Positions 33,958 to 42,795 of a DNA stretch of 52,635 bases are shown here, piece after piece (positions within the stretch are counted from its first letter, which is position 1; every line of letters starts with the position of its first letter). The position numbers and the translations under genes were made by a program. The stretch lies in assembly GCA_021787735.1 (NCBI GenBank), contig JAJYLL010000022.1:1-52635 (forward strand), written 5' to 3'. This DNA comes from Acidobacteriota bacterium (lineage in GTDB: Bacteria > Acidobacteriota > Terriglobia > UBA7540). Below the pieces are notes generated by a model. The model had not been told where the DNA came from. It searched no databases and worked only from the letters and a program-made list of their open reading frames with translations.

Positions 33958-35133
33958 TCAGCGGGCGTGCCCGACCGGTTCACCGGTTGCTTTATCCTTG
34001 CATACTTCGTGAAACAACTGCTCGTAAGAGGCAACGACTTTTGCAGGCTCAAAGTCAGCTACTCGGCGAAACGCCTCTGATGTAAGGCGATTCCGAAGCT
34101 CAGTGTCGGTAAGCAGTTTCAGAATTCCTTGTGCCAGGGCGCCTTCGTCGCCCACAGGAACGAGGATTCCACACCTTCCGTTCTGAAGGATTTCACTTGG
34201 GCCAGCAATACAGTCTGTGGACACTACCGGCAATCCACACGCCATTGCCTCCACCAGAACCATTCCGAACCCTTCGCTCAGGGACGGAAACGCGAAGACG
34301 GAGCATCTGGACATGTACCGGTAGGGATTGCTTTGAAATCCTACAAAGTCCACTTTTTCCTTCAGACCTTTCAATTCCACTAAATCGCGGATCGTATTTT
34401 GTGCTGAGCCATCCCCAACCAGGATGAGCCGCGCGTCAGTCTCTCCCAGCACGCGATCAAACGCGCCGATAAGGTTTCCCAGTCCCTTAACCGGTTCAAT
34501 CCGGCCAACCCACAGCACTACCGGCACGTCTTTGCGTGCCAGCCATGGGTGGTCCACAGGTTCCCAGGACAGTTGTCGAATTCGCTCGATGTCGACCGGA
34601 TTAGGAATATGGACGATCTTCTTTGTTTGGCGAACCTTCACATCCTCTGTCAAGTAGTTTTGGACGCCCCTGGAGACAGCAACAATCCGGTCAGCCTGAG
34701 GGTATAGGATCCGGCTGAGAATATTGATTGTGCTTACAGTGAGACGGTCGCTACGGTACTTCGCTGCATTTACCCCATGCTCACCGATGATAACTGCCGT
34801 TTCCCCTCCTGCCAACATCCTGGCCAGTATCAGCCCCCAATTGGTCATTCCGCCCATCCCGACCGTGATCTCAGGTTTTTCCAGGCGGAGTACCCGACGC
34901 AAACGGAGTACAGCCGTCAGGTTGGTCGTCAACTTTCGCAGCAGGCTACCGCCCCCTTCAACGTGCAGAATGCGTTCAGTAATCCCTTCGGGAATTGGGA
35001 AAACACGCGCCCCTGAATACGTGACTAACACCGGATCAAATACGTCCCGGTCCAAGTGGCTGAGAATGATCGATAGTACTTGCGGAGACCCACCATCCTT
35101 CAGATCGTAGGAGAGAAATAGAACCTTGTGCAT
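33958..35133 (-). CDS. Glycosyltransferase family 4
   Basis: A 391-residue retaining GT4 enzyme. N-terminal Rossmann part: KVLFLSYDLKDGGSPQVLSI and later IIGEHGVNAAKYRSDRLTVS. The linker VVLWVGRIEPVKGLGNLIGA and donor motif PSLSEGFGMVLVEAMACGLP (EX7E) are textbook for sugar-nucleotide GT4 enzymes that build capsule or O-antigen repeats. GGGAGAG lies about 10 bases before the ATG. It begins 42 bases after the polymerase gene. Confidence 0.95.
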   Translation of the reverse strand: MHKVLFLSYDLKDGGSPQVLSIILSHLDRDVFDPVLVTYSGARVFPIPEGITERILHVEGGGSLLRKLTTNLTAVLRLRRVLRLEKPEITVGMGGMTNWGLILARMLAGGETAVIIGEHGVNAAKYRSDRLTVSTINILSRILYPQADRIVAVSRGVQNYLTEDVKVRQTKKIVHIPNPVDIERIRQLSWEPVDHPWLARKDVPVVLWVGRIEPVKGLGNLIGAFDRVLGETDARLILVGDGSAQNTIRDLVELKGLKEKVDFVGFQSNPYRYMSRCSVFAFPSLSEGFGMVLVEAMACGLPVVSTDCIAGPSEILQNGRCGILVPVGDEGALAQGILKLLTDTELRNRLTSEAFRRVADFEPAKVVASYEQLFHEVCKDKATGEPVGHAR

Positions 35134-35175
35134 CGGCTGTGTCTCTCCCGCTTCATCTGTTGGGCAATTTGGAAC

Positions 35176-36585
35176 TCACTGGTCAACTCCACGGCCAGCC
35201 TGGACATTGACTTGAGGAAACCTGGAGATTCTCCCCCCGACAGGCGTGCGATATCTTCGGGCCATCGGCAGCAGGAAGAAAACGCCAGAAGGAAGCAGCA
35301 GGGCCAAAGCTGGCACCGTCGCCAACACAATGCCCTCCAGACCAACAAAGATGCTTCCCGTGCTGCTGACTTGGATGCCATAACTAAGAATTGCGCCCCA
35401 CACAACGAGCGAGATAAGGTTCATCGTTTCCAGTTGGGAAAGATGCCTGTGATACAGGCCAAATCCTAATCCTTGCAGGAATGAATATAACAGCAGGCCC
35501 GCCATCCCCCACTCGATGTACCCTGTCGCCTCGGGTGTTAAAGTAGCAGACAAACCAACTGTACCTGGAGGCATACCCTGCATAAGGTTGAACACATACT
35601 CTGAAAGGATCGGCGTCTTGGGCGCGCCTGTCAATTGCTCCCTGATTCTCTTGATTTCAAGGCGAAATCCTTCGCTGTGCACAGGACCGAAGCGATTCAT
35701 GTACTTGAAAGTGAAGTCCAGTGGCTCCGCGGCTATAGTTGTAAGCCGATCATAATAGGTTTTATAGATTCCTGCCGTCTCCCAGTAGCCTTGGGCTGAC
35801 ACCATTCGAACCGCTACGATTGCTGCCGATACTGGAACCACGATGATGATCAACGGCAACAGAGTCTTCAGCAGTTCCCGCTTTTTGTTCATGTAGTAGA
35901 GCAAAATATTAAACCAGACGAAGACCATGATGGCCGCGCCCTTGGTCGCAAGCAATCCCTGGGCGACGATTGCAAGTCCAAGCCCCAGATACATCATCCC
36001 CTTTGACATGAGGGAACCGGTTTCGCGGTAAATGGCCCAGGCGATAAGCCCGAGAATCGCATAACAGCCGGGACCGAATACGCTCATAAGCCGATTGACG
36101 ACGCCACTTGTGGATTGGACCCACGCGAGGGCAGGATTACTTGCAAGGATCGGGAATCCCTTATCAGCAAAAAAGACGACCGTCACAAAAGTTGCGGCAA
36201 GCAGCGACACAAGTAGTCCTACGTTCAATGGTAAGGCTGGAAACAGCAGCTTGATCCTGGTGGGCTTGGGTTGATCAGAAGGTTTCGAATTTGTAACTGC
36301 TGAGGTGCGACTGACATACCGCTTTTGACTTTTAATTCTTGCGGTGCCCGGGCGATAGAAAAAGAGAAAGTCGGCCACGAGAAGGCCCAGAAAGTACATT
36401 CCGAAGCCCTCGGCTGCGTACATGTAGGAGGAGCCGCCGGACTGAGAATGGACTCGCAGCAGCCCCAAGTATATGAACGAGAAGAGAGCCGCCCAGAAAA
36501 ACGGGAGACAAAAAACTGTTTTGTATCGCCAGACGATCAGGGCGATAATTGTAAATACGCCGGCGGAGACCGCAAGTTCATTCAC
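35176..36585 (-). CDS. Wzy-like oligosaccharide repeat-unit polymerase
   Basis: A 469-residue polytopic membrane protein with roughly 12 hydrophobic segments, many short loops and one long periplasmic loop around residues 280-340 (YYDRLTTIAAEPLDFTFKYM through LSATLTPEATGYIEWGMAG), the pattern of O-antigen/exopolysaccharide polymerases. These proteins share little sequence, so the call rests on topology and on lying among Wzx and glycosyltransferase genes. It would join glycan repeats in the periplasm after flipping. O-antigen ligase is the alternative. Confidence 0.72.
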   Translation of the reverse strand: MNELAVSAGVFTIIALIVWRYKTVFCLPFFWAALFSFIYLGLLRVHSQSGGSSYMYAAEGFGMYFLGLLVADFLFFYRPGTARIKSQKRYVSRTSAVTNSKPSDQPKPTRIKLLFPALPLNVGLLVSLLAATFVTVVFFADKGFPILASNPALAWVQSTSGVVNRLMSVFGPGCYAILGLIAWAIYRETGSLMSKGMMYLGLGLAIVAQGLLATKGAAIMVFVWFNILLYYMNKKRELLKTLLPLIIIVVPVSAAIVAVRMVSAQGYWETAGIYKTYYDRLTTIAAEPLDFTFKYMNRFGPVHSEGFRLEIKRIREQLTGAPKTPILSEYVFNLMQGMPPGTVGLSATLTPEATGYIEWGMAGLLLYSFLQGLGFGLYHRHLSQLETMNLISLVVWGAILSYGIQVSSTGSIFVGLEGIVLATVPALALLLPSGVFFLLPMARRYRTPVGGRISRFPQVNVQAGRGVDQ

Positions 36586-36794
36586 GTTGACTTCCTAAGC
36601 GTCCTTACGTGGAGGACCATTTCCAAAATATAAAACGGGTGAAGGGGTGCTGTCACGTTAATTGCACACTTCAACCAATGCGGTGATAGCCTCTGGCCAG
36701 AACTTCCTTTCGAGGAGTCAACTTTGTGGGACCAAAGTTTCAGTGTCCGGGCCGGAGTTAAGTTTAAACCAGCCAAATCATACCTGAGATAAAG

Positions 36795-37682
36795 TCACGA
36801 TTTCATGGTGAACACACAATTAAGGCTATGCCCGAGGTTCCAGCCTGCGACGCGGAAACTGGATTGGATGACTGGCCAATAAACGTATCTCTTGATGAAG
36901 TCAAAAAGCTTTCCGCGATCACCATAGGCTTCCACAACAGAGGGCTCGCAATGGGTCACCTTCAATCCGCAAAGGTCTGCGAGAATCCGCATGTTCGAGG
37001 GTCCAAAGATCTGAATGTGTTCAATCGGGTTGATATACGTGATCCGGTCACGGAAGAAAGGGTGCAACACCCACCGTTTGATCACTTGACCTTGCCTGTT
37101 TGGAGTTCGCAGAAAAATCGAGCCACCGGGGCGCAAAAGTTGTACAAGGTTCCGACAGAATTCAATCGGCTCATCAATGTGCTCGATGACGTCCCACAAG
37201 GTGATGATATCGAAAGTTGTGACATTCAGCTTCTCCACCGTGGCAGACAAGCCTGAGTTAACCACAGCAAAGCGCTCACCGAAAGAACTGTTTGCGTATT
37301 CTACGAAGACCGGCACGATATCGACCCCGTAGGCATCATACCCATGCTTCACGGCCAAGCCGACAAACTCTCCCCGGCAACAGCCAACGTCCAGGACACG
37401 GGGATGCCGTCCTTCAGCCGGCAAGAGCTTGAAGAATCTCTCATATTTACCCAGGTTGCGGGCGCACACTTCAATTTGCTGAGATTCGTGAGAGTCGATG
37501 TCCGCAATCGTATTGAAAATCCGTTGCTTCAGGCGCGGATTGCTGACAAGCAAGCCACACTTTCTACATTCCAATATGAGGAAGTGAAAGCCTTCAGACT
37601 TGTCGTGGAAAACAAAACGAAACTCACCGTTTCCACAAAGAGGACAATTTACATAAGTAGCGGGCACCATCTGCGTTGCCAT
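36795..37682 (-). CDS. SAM-dependent methyltransferase with N-terminal zinc knuckle
   Basis: A 295-residue methyltransferase. The start at 37682 gives MATQMVPATYVNCPLCGN; a longer frame back to 37784 lacks support. CPLC (13-16) and CRKC (39-42) form a zinc-ribbon-like N-terminal motif common in sugar-cluster methyltransferases. Motif I is VLDVGCCRGEF (95-105), then YDAYGVDIVPVFVEYA, FDIITLWDVIEHIDEPIEF and LVQLLRPGGSIFLRTPNRQG. Probably modifies a sugar nucleotide or glycan repeat. It is separated from the polymerase by 209 bp. Confidence 0.87.
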   Translation of the reverse strand: MATQMVPATYVNCPLCGNGEFRFVFHDKSEGFHFLILECRKCGLLVSNPRLKQRIFNTIADIDSHESQQIEVCARNLGKYERFFKLLPAEGRHPRVLDVGCCRGEFVGLAVKHGYDAYGVDIVPVFVEYANSSFGERFAVVNSGLSATVEKLNVTTFDIITLWDVIEHIDEPIEFCRNLVQLLRPGGSIFLRTPNRQGQVIKRWVLHPFFRDRITYINPIEHIQIFGPSNMRILADLCGLKVTHCEPSVVEAYGDRGKLFDFIKRYVYWPVIQSSFRVAGWNLGHSLNCVFTMKS

Positions 37683-38063
37683 TCTTCTCTCACTCCCCAG
37701 CTGTGACGGATCTGCCCGAACGGGTAAGCTGGCTATTCGCAGGTTGTCGTACGCTGCTCTTGAACAGGTTTTTTCCCCTCTCAATTGCTGCCAGCAAGCT
37801 CTTATTATTCACCTGGCTTGCATTGCGGGCAAATTTGAGACCGCCGTCATCCTAGCCGGTCCGTTAGCCAGTACCATCGAGGAAATCACTTAAGTCAATC
37901 GTCTTCCTCAATTACAAGACAACCAAAATTCCGGCCGCCGACGAGCCTCGTACCATAGGGACCTGACTTCTCGAAGAGATTGCAAACACTGCCATCCACT
38001 TTCAGCCTGCGGCGCAAGTGAGATTGTACGTTGCCGATTACATTGACGAAATATCGCTGCCGC
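37683..38063. other. Gap inside the glycan cluster
   Basis: 381 bases between same-strand cluster genes. A minus-strand frame ending at 37895 runs out of the GT2 gene in another phase and is not convincing. No promoter or hairpin of quality was seen. Gaps this long are unusual inside such an operon and could mark a lost gene. Confidence 0.3.
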
Positions 38064-39038
38064 TCAGGTGCTGATCCGCTTGCCGAGCCGGCCAAGGACT
38101 CCGTCGATCGCTGCCTGGCAAAGCAATTTGCACCTCGCAACCTTATGATCGTGGAAGAGTAGCGCGGCTCCAAGTGGCCTCGCCAGCGCCAGCGCCGGAA
38201 TCAAAGGAGCGAACCATGGCTTTGCGTATCGCGTTCTGATGAAAATCGAGTTGCGAAGATTGTAATAAAATCTCCAGGCTTGAGCGAGTGGGACGCCCGA
38301 GGGTATTCTTACAATTCCCAAGAACTTGTGTCGAGGTGATGGCACCCAAACGTACCGATGAACCACTTTGCTGGCGGGTACCAGAAAAACCTTAAATTGT
38401 TTGGAAACCCGGTAGATGAACTCTGTATCGTCCCAGTAAATAAACAGGTCTTTCAGCGGAAGCCCAACTGCGCTTATCGCCTCTCGCCGGATCAACCCAC
38501 CAAGAAAACCTGCAGCCTCGATGGGAACAAGGGGCTGAAGGAAAGACCCCTTGGTAACGGCCGGGCACGCTGCCATCAGCCGATTGAACCGTCTGTAGGG
38601 AAAAACCTGAGCTTCAAAGCTTGAGTCAAGAACAAGAGATGCAAGGTACCCCACAGTGGGATCGTTAAACGCCGATGACTCAACTAACGCCTTCATTGCG
38701 TCAGATGTGGGTTCGACATCGTCGTCCATCACCCAAATCCAGTCATGGCCCTTTTCGTATGCCAGACGAATGCCTTCGTAAAAGCCCCCGGCTCCCCCCA
38801 TGTTCTCCTCCAGCCGAACATGTGTAACCTTGCCCCTATACTTTTCCGCTAACATTTCTGCCGTGCCGTCAGTGGAAGCGTTATTGATCACCAGAATTTC
38901 ATCAATGGGACGGTCCTGCCTGAGGAGGGCTTCAAGACATCCTTCAAGTAATGAGCGACGGTTGTAAGTGACCACGACAGCCGCAATGCGCGGCGGGTTG
39001 CTGGAACGTTCCGTCAACGACTCTTTCATGTTCACCAT
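38064..39038 (-). CDS. Glycosyltransferase family 2, GlfT2-like
   Basis: A 324-residue inverting GT-A enzyme. N-terminus AAVVVTYNRRSLLEGCLEAL, then ILVINNASTDGT, ENMGGAGGFYEGIRLAYEKG and metal-binding DDD at 105-107 in WVMDDDVEP. The pattern DDD plus a later IYWDDTEFIYRV acceptor-site segment resembles galactofuranosyl- and rhamnosyltransferases of the GlfT2 group. A C-terminal hydrophobic stretch (PWFAPLIPALALARPLGAAL) may attach it to the membrane. With a UDP-galactopyranose-mutase-like gene in the same cluster, galactofuranose transfer is a reasonable guess. Confidence 0.88.
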   Translation of the reverse strand: MVNMKESLTERSSNPPRIAAVVVTYNRRSLLEGCLEALLRQDRPIDEILVINNASTDGTAEMLAEKYRGKVTHVRLEENMGGAGGFYEGIRLAYEKGHDWIWVMDDDVEPTSDAMKALVESSAFNDPTVGYLASLVLDSSFEAQVFPYRRFNRLMAACPAVTKGSFLQPLVPIEAAGFLGGLIRREAISAVGLPLKDLFIYWDDTEFIYRVSKQFKVFLVPASKVVHRYVWVPSPRHKFLGIVRIPSGVPLAQAWRFYYNLRNSIFIRTRYAKPWFAPLIPALALARPLGAALLFHDHKVARCKLLCQAAIDGVLGRLGKRIST

Positions 39039-39139
39039 TTTGACGTGTGATTCGAAGTACTCAAGTCAATATGATAGATGTGACATGTATTTCCACTTTG
39101 AAGCTTGTTGCAATTACAACGCTCTTCGTCCCGGCCGGG

Positions 39140-39871
39140 CTACCGATCACGGGGGCATCGCTTTTGAATGAACAGGATGTGTTTCTCTTCGTTGACCAAT
39201 CGGCTAGATATTTCTTCTTGATGCTCTGTACACAACTTGTCCAGCACATCTGTCACCTGTGGCAAATCGTAGCCGTAGTCATGAAAAGCCACCACACCAC
39301 CCGGAGCCAGTTTATCCCATACCAGGTAAAAATCATTCCGGACATATTCTGGTGCGTGGTTTCCGTCGATAAACGCAAAGCAGATTGCATTTGCGGAAAT
39401 CTTCGCGCACTTGGAATCCGCCTCAATGACTTCCACGTTCTGCAGACCTACGGTGACTCTGGAGAACACATCTTTTTGGGATCTTCCTTGCAAGTGCCGC
39501 GAATAAAGCTGTGCCATCTGGGTTCCTGCTGTACATTCTGTTTTGTCAAATTCTATTTCGAAACAGTCGATCACGTGGACCCGTTTTCCGCTTGCCATTC
39601 GCGACAATGATTTCGAAAATTTGTAGGTGCCCCCACCACAAAAGGCGCCAACCTCCACCACGTCGCCGGGAAGTTCAAGAATTCTGTTTTCTTTCATATA
39701 ATCAATCAATGCCTCGTATCCCACTAAGTCCGAACCTTCGGGAGGAGGGAGGAATCCATACTTAGCCCAAAACCACGCACGGTCGAGTAGTCGGCGAAGC
39801 GGTCTGGCGACCATCACAAGACCTTTCGCAATGCGTTTCTTCAGCTCTTCTGGTGGCTGTGACTTCAGCAT
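39140..39871 (-). CDS. Class I SAM-dependent methyltransferase (TylF/Methyltransf_24-like)
   Basis: A 243-residue methyltransferase. The ATG at 39871 sits inside the end of the flippase gene (7-base overlap), typical of coupled translation; an upstream in-frame ATG would create a 73-base overlap. The SAM motif is VVEVGAFCGGGTYKFS (71-86), followed by RVHVIDCFEIEFDKTE and the metal/His-containing FIDGNHAPEYVRND, then LAPGGVVAFHDYG. This resembles macrocin-O-methyltransferase-like enzymes acting on sugar hydroxyls. Confidence 0.83.
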   Translation of the reverse strand: MLKSQPPEELKKRIAKGLVMVARPLRRLLDRAWFWAKYGFLPPPEGSDLVGYEALIDYMKENRILELPGDVVEVGAFCGGGTYKFSKSLSRMASGKRVHVIDCFEIEFDKTECTAGTQMAQLYSRHLQGRSQKDVFSRVTVGLQNVEVIEADSKCAKISANAICFAFIDGNHAPEYVRNDFYLVWDKLAPGGVVAFHDYGYDLPQVTDVLDKLCTEHQEEISSRLVNEEKHILFIQKRCPRDR

Positions 39872-41184
39872 GTTCGATAAGGCTCCGACTCGGCAGGAAG
39901 TCTTGCCCCCCACAGGGGATTCAGCTTGACCTTCCAAAGGTAACCAAAGTGTGCTAAGGTAACGAAGCTCTCAGCCAGTAGCACCGACACGGCCATCCCG
40001 TCAGCCTTCCAGACGGATGCAAGAATACAGGCCAGCACCACATTCAGGAAGCCCGCCCCCAGCACTATCAGGAAAACTGCCTTCTCGCGACCAAACGGGA
40101 TCATTATCTGGACGCCGAGCACCCCGCTCACAGCAACCAGGAGGGGTACCAGAGCAAGAATGCGCACAACGGACACGGATGGGTGGTAGTTAGGTCCCAG
40201 CACAACCCTTACGATGAGACCGGCACCGACGAAAGTCATGATGGACAGCAGCAGGCCGGTTCCTCCCATCGCAAAAAGAAGTCTCTTGCCCCACTGTAGG
40301 GCCTTGGCCTTGGATTCCTCTGCCAGCTTGCTAAACCTTGGGAACAATGCCTGTGACAGCGGTCCCAGCATGCTGACCATTGCCCTGATGATCTTCTCTC
40401 CAGCAGTGAAGTAGCCAACAACAGTATCGCTGGCTATCAGGCCCAGGATGAATGCGTTTCCCGCGGTGTAGAGAACAATTGCTGAGCTGGAAAGGAAAAG
40501 CACCCATCCTTCGCGGAGGCTTTCCCAAATCCCCGACCAAGTGGGCCAGATGAACTTTAGCTTGAAGGTGCGGAAGGCAATCCCTACACCCAATAAGCCA
40601 GCTACTATTGTTCCAGCGGAACTGAGCCCCGCATAGATTATGAAATCCTGCGGTTTCCGTACAAGGATGAACATCCCTACTACCACCAGGGCACGAACAG
40701 ACAGGTTGATGATTGAGATTGGCCCCATCCGCTCCAATCCCTGAAACAGCCATGTCGGAAAGACGACAGCCCCCAGGATTCCGCAAAACAAGACGACCAT
40801 AAGGGCCGAAACTTCGTGAATTCTTGGTACCAACTGAATTAGCAGCAGGAGACTCAGAAAACTGACAATGTAAAGCAACAATTTTGCGGCCCAGACGTTT
40901 GCAGCCACACGACCGACAACGCCAGACTGGTTTCTCTCGACCGAGATTTTCCTGGTCGCTGACCAATCAAATCCGTACCCTACTAACACGCTGAAGTATG
41001 CCGTCAATCCCTGTCCGAATGCCAGAGTCCCGAACCTTTCGACGCCTAGTATTCGTACCAGATACGGAACCGTTATAAGAGGCAGGAGGTAATTGGCGAA
41101 CTGAATGGAATAAAGAAAAAGGGCGTTCCTGCTTACTGAACTCCTCAGCCCCCGGTGAACTAATGGCTTAAGCCCTTCCAGCAT
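39865..41184 (-). CDS. Wzx-type polysaccharide flippase
   Basis: A 439-residue MOP-superfamily membrane protein with about 12-14 helices. The opening is typical (RNALFLYSIQFANYLLPLIT, VPYLVRILGVERFGTLAFGQ). It flips lipid-linked repeats to the periplasm for polymerisation. The ATG at 41184 has AAGG upstream; an ATG at 41226 would overlap the preceding gene and lacks a spaced ribosome-binding site. Neighbouring mutase-like, methyltransferase and glycosyltransferase genes fix the context as surface glycan synthesis. Confidence 0.93.
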   Translation of the reverse strand: MLEGLKPLVHRGLRSSVSRNALFLYSIQFANYLLPLITVPYLVRILGVERFGTLAFGQGLTAYFSVLVGYGFDWSATRKISVERNQSGVVGRVAANVWAAKLLLYIVSFLSLLLLIQLVPRIHEVSALMVVLFCGILGAVVFPTWLFQGLERMGPISIINLSVRALVVVGMFILVRKPQDFIIYAGLSSAGTIVAGLLGVGIAFRTFKLKFIWPTWSGIWESLREGWVLFLSSSAIVLYTAGNAFILGLIASDTVVGYFTAGEKIIRAMVSMLGPLSQALFPRFSKLAEESKAKALQWGKRLLFAMGGTGLLLSIMTFVGAGLIVRVVLGPNYHPSVSVVRILALVPLLVAVSGVLGVQIMIPFGREKAVFLIVLGAGFLNVVLACILASVWKADGMAVSVLLAESFVTLAHFGYLWKVKLNPLWGARLPAESEPYRTC

Positions 41185-41209
41185 GTTAGACGGTGCCTTG
41201 AAGTAGTGC

Positions 41210-42580
41210 TTACCGTGGGTGCGCATCCTGGGCGCAACGTGGGTCGTGAACCCTGTGCTTAAGTGCCGTCATTGCCCCGCCAGCCGTTAATCCATCGCGA
41301 AGGGAGTCTGCGATACCTTGGAATACCCATCGTGCATATCGCCCCACGGGGTAGATATCGTGTGCTTCCAGGGTGGCAAGTCCCTGCTGTCGCCATTGGG
41401 ATCCAGCCCATGACCACGTATAAGCCACCTCGATCCACGTCGGGTCAACCACGTCGATTTCACGCACCCAGTCCCACTCCTGCAATTCTTGAGTGGCGTT
41501 ACGGCTGTATGCTGATATTCTGGCGGCATCCGGTTTCATGCCTTCGGGATAGGCGCGCTCCACATAGATGCTCACGTGCTCGCTATTTTTTCGGAACGCC
41601 TTCGGGAGAAATGAAGCATCTACGTTACTGTAAAATCCAACGCGATGAAATCCAGCCTTGCTGGCAGGGACATAAACCCAGTGATCTCCCGGACAGCGCG
41701 GCCCCCTGACAGCCCCAATGTTTAGCACGAGTACCGAGGGCGATGGGTCCGGTTTTACAGGAAGCTCCAAACCGGCCATCTCCAGGGTTCGATTCAGCGG
41801 GAGGGTTGAGAGCAGCACACCGTACCGAACCTTGCTTCCGTCCGAAAAGAAAACCTCTTTATCGGCTGGATTGATCTTTGTGGCGCGCTTGGCGTAGCGA
41901 ATATCGCACCTTGCCGCCATCTTCTGAGCAAGCACATTGAGCCCTTCTGCAGGATAAACAAAGGTAGTGTTGTATCCGACAGCCGGAGATGAGCTAAAGG
42001 CTCCCTGGATGGCGTGGCCCAGATTAACCGGCGATTTATAGGCGTCCTGCGGTGCAATCCTTTCATAAAGGCCAGCGGTATAAAGGTTGTGGAACGGGAC
42101 GAAGAAAAGCTCGCATAAAGTCTGGCCAAAACTCGTCCGCAGCCAGTCGCCCATCGTGCGAATCTTCTCCCTGACATTGGCAGACTCAACAATCTCATGC
42201 AAGCATCGGGCGGCAAGCTCCGAACCAAGGCAGGCAAGATGATTCTGAATGGGGTAGGGTATCAGGATTTCTTTCTGGGGAAGCCACACGGTGGACTTCC
42301 TCGCATATGAGCGAACTTCTGCAAATGACCGCAGGAGATGTCTGGCGGTGGCATCGCCGCCGAAGATCCAGTGCCCCCCACCCACCTCAAATCGATAGCA
42401 CTCATCATCTGCTGGCACACTGGAGTACCTTTTCCCGCCTCCAGACCGCATGTAGTAGGAGGAACAGATCCCTCCAGGGTCTTCTGCAGCTTCAAAGACC
42501 GGAAGACCAGACAGACCTGCACCGAGACCGGTCATGCCTGCGCCAAGCACTATCACGTTGTCATTTACATATTCCTTCAT
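41210..42580 (-). CDS. UDP-galactopyranose-mutase-like FAD protein
   Basis: A 456-residue flavoprotein. The Rossmann FAD motif is VIVLGAGMTGLGAG (9-22) with the acidic end in PVFEAAEDPGGICSSY. The region EILIPYPIQNHLACLG resembles the substrate-binding segment of UDP-galactopyranose mutases, and the C-terminal IYPVGRYARWVFQGIADSLR the FAD-closing motif. Other parts fit the protoporphyrinogen-oxidase-like amine-oxidase group, so mutase activity is likely but not certain. The start at 42580 is chosen because a strong -10 box lies just upstream; the open frame back to 42766 would begin before that promoter. First gene of the glycan cluster. Confidence 0.83.
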   Translation of the reverse strand: MKEYVNDNVIVLGAGMTGLGAGLSGLPVFEAAEDPGGICSSYYMRSGGGKRYSSVPADDECYRFEVGGGHWIFGGDATARHLLRSFAEVRSYARKSTVWLPQKEILIPYPIQNHLACLGSELAARCLHEIVESANVREKIRTMGDWLRTSFGQTLCELFFVPFHNLYTAGLYERIAPQDAYKSPVNLGHAIQGAFSSSPAVGYNTTFVYPAEGLNVLAQKMAARCDIRYAKRATKINPADKEVFFSDGSKVRYGVLLSTLPLNRTLEMAGLELPVKPDPSPSVLVLNIGAVRGPRCPGDHWVYVPASKAGFHRVGFYSNVDASFLPKAFRKNSEHVSIYVERAYPEGMKPDAARISAYSRNATQELQEWDWVREIDVVDPTWIEVAYTWSWAGSQWRQQGLATLEAHDIYPVGRYARWVFQGIADSLRDGLTAGGAMTALKHRVHDPRCAQDAHPR

Positions 42581-42593
42581 TTTGCCGGGGTCG

Positions 42594-42602
42594 ATTATAG
42601 CA
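42594..42602 (-). promoter_or_regulatory. Extended -10 promoter of the glycan cluster
   Basis: Minus strand TG-C-TATAAT (42602-42594), a perfect extended -10. The start of transcription would be about 7 nt before the ATG at 42580. The absence of a Shine-Dalgarno there fits a near-leaderless message. Confidence 0.5.
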
Positions 42603-42795
42603 TGGTCCAAAATTTCACTCGGGATACATGAGCATTTGATGGCATCTCTAACATCTGGTCTTAGGATATTGTCACCGGGGTGCGACTCAGGCTTTATTTC
42701 GAGCCTTGTTTGAGTTGCTTGGTTACGGATACTTAGGCAGGTGCTACTGATTTTTCTCGTTGCCACCAGGTTTTCGCAGTGAGGCGTTGTGAGTC

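Noticed and set aside
37895..38173. Minus-strand open frame overlapping the GT2 end
   Set aside because: Half of it is GT2 in the wrong phase; the remainder is too short to support.
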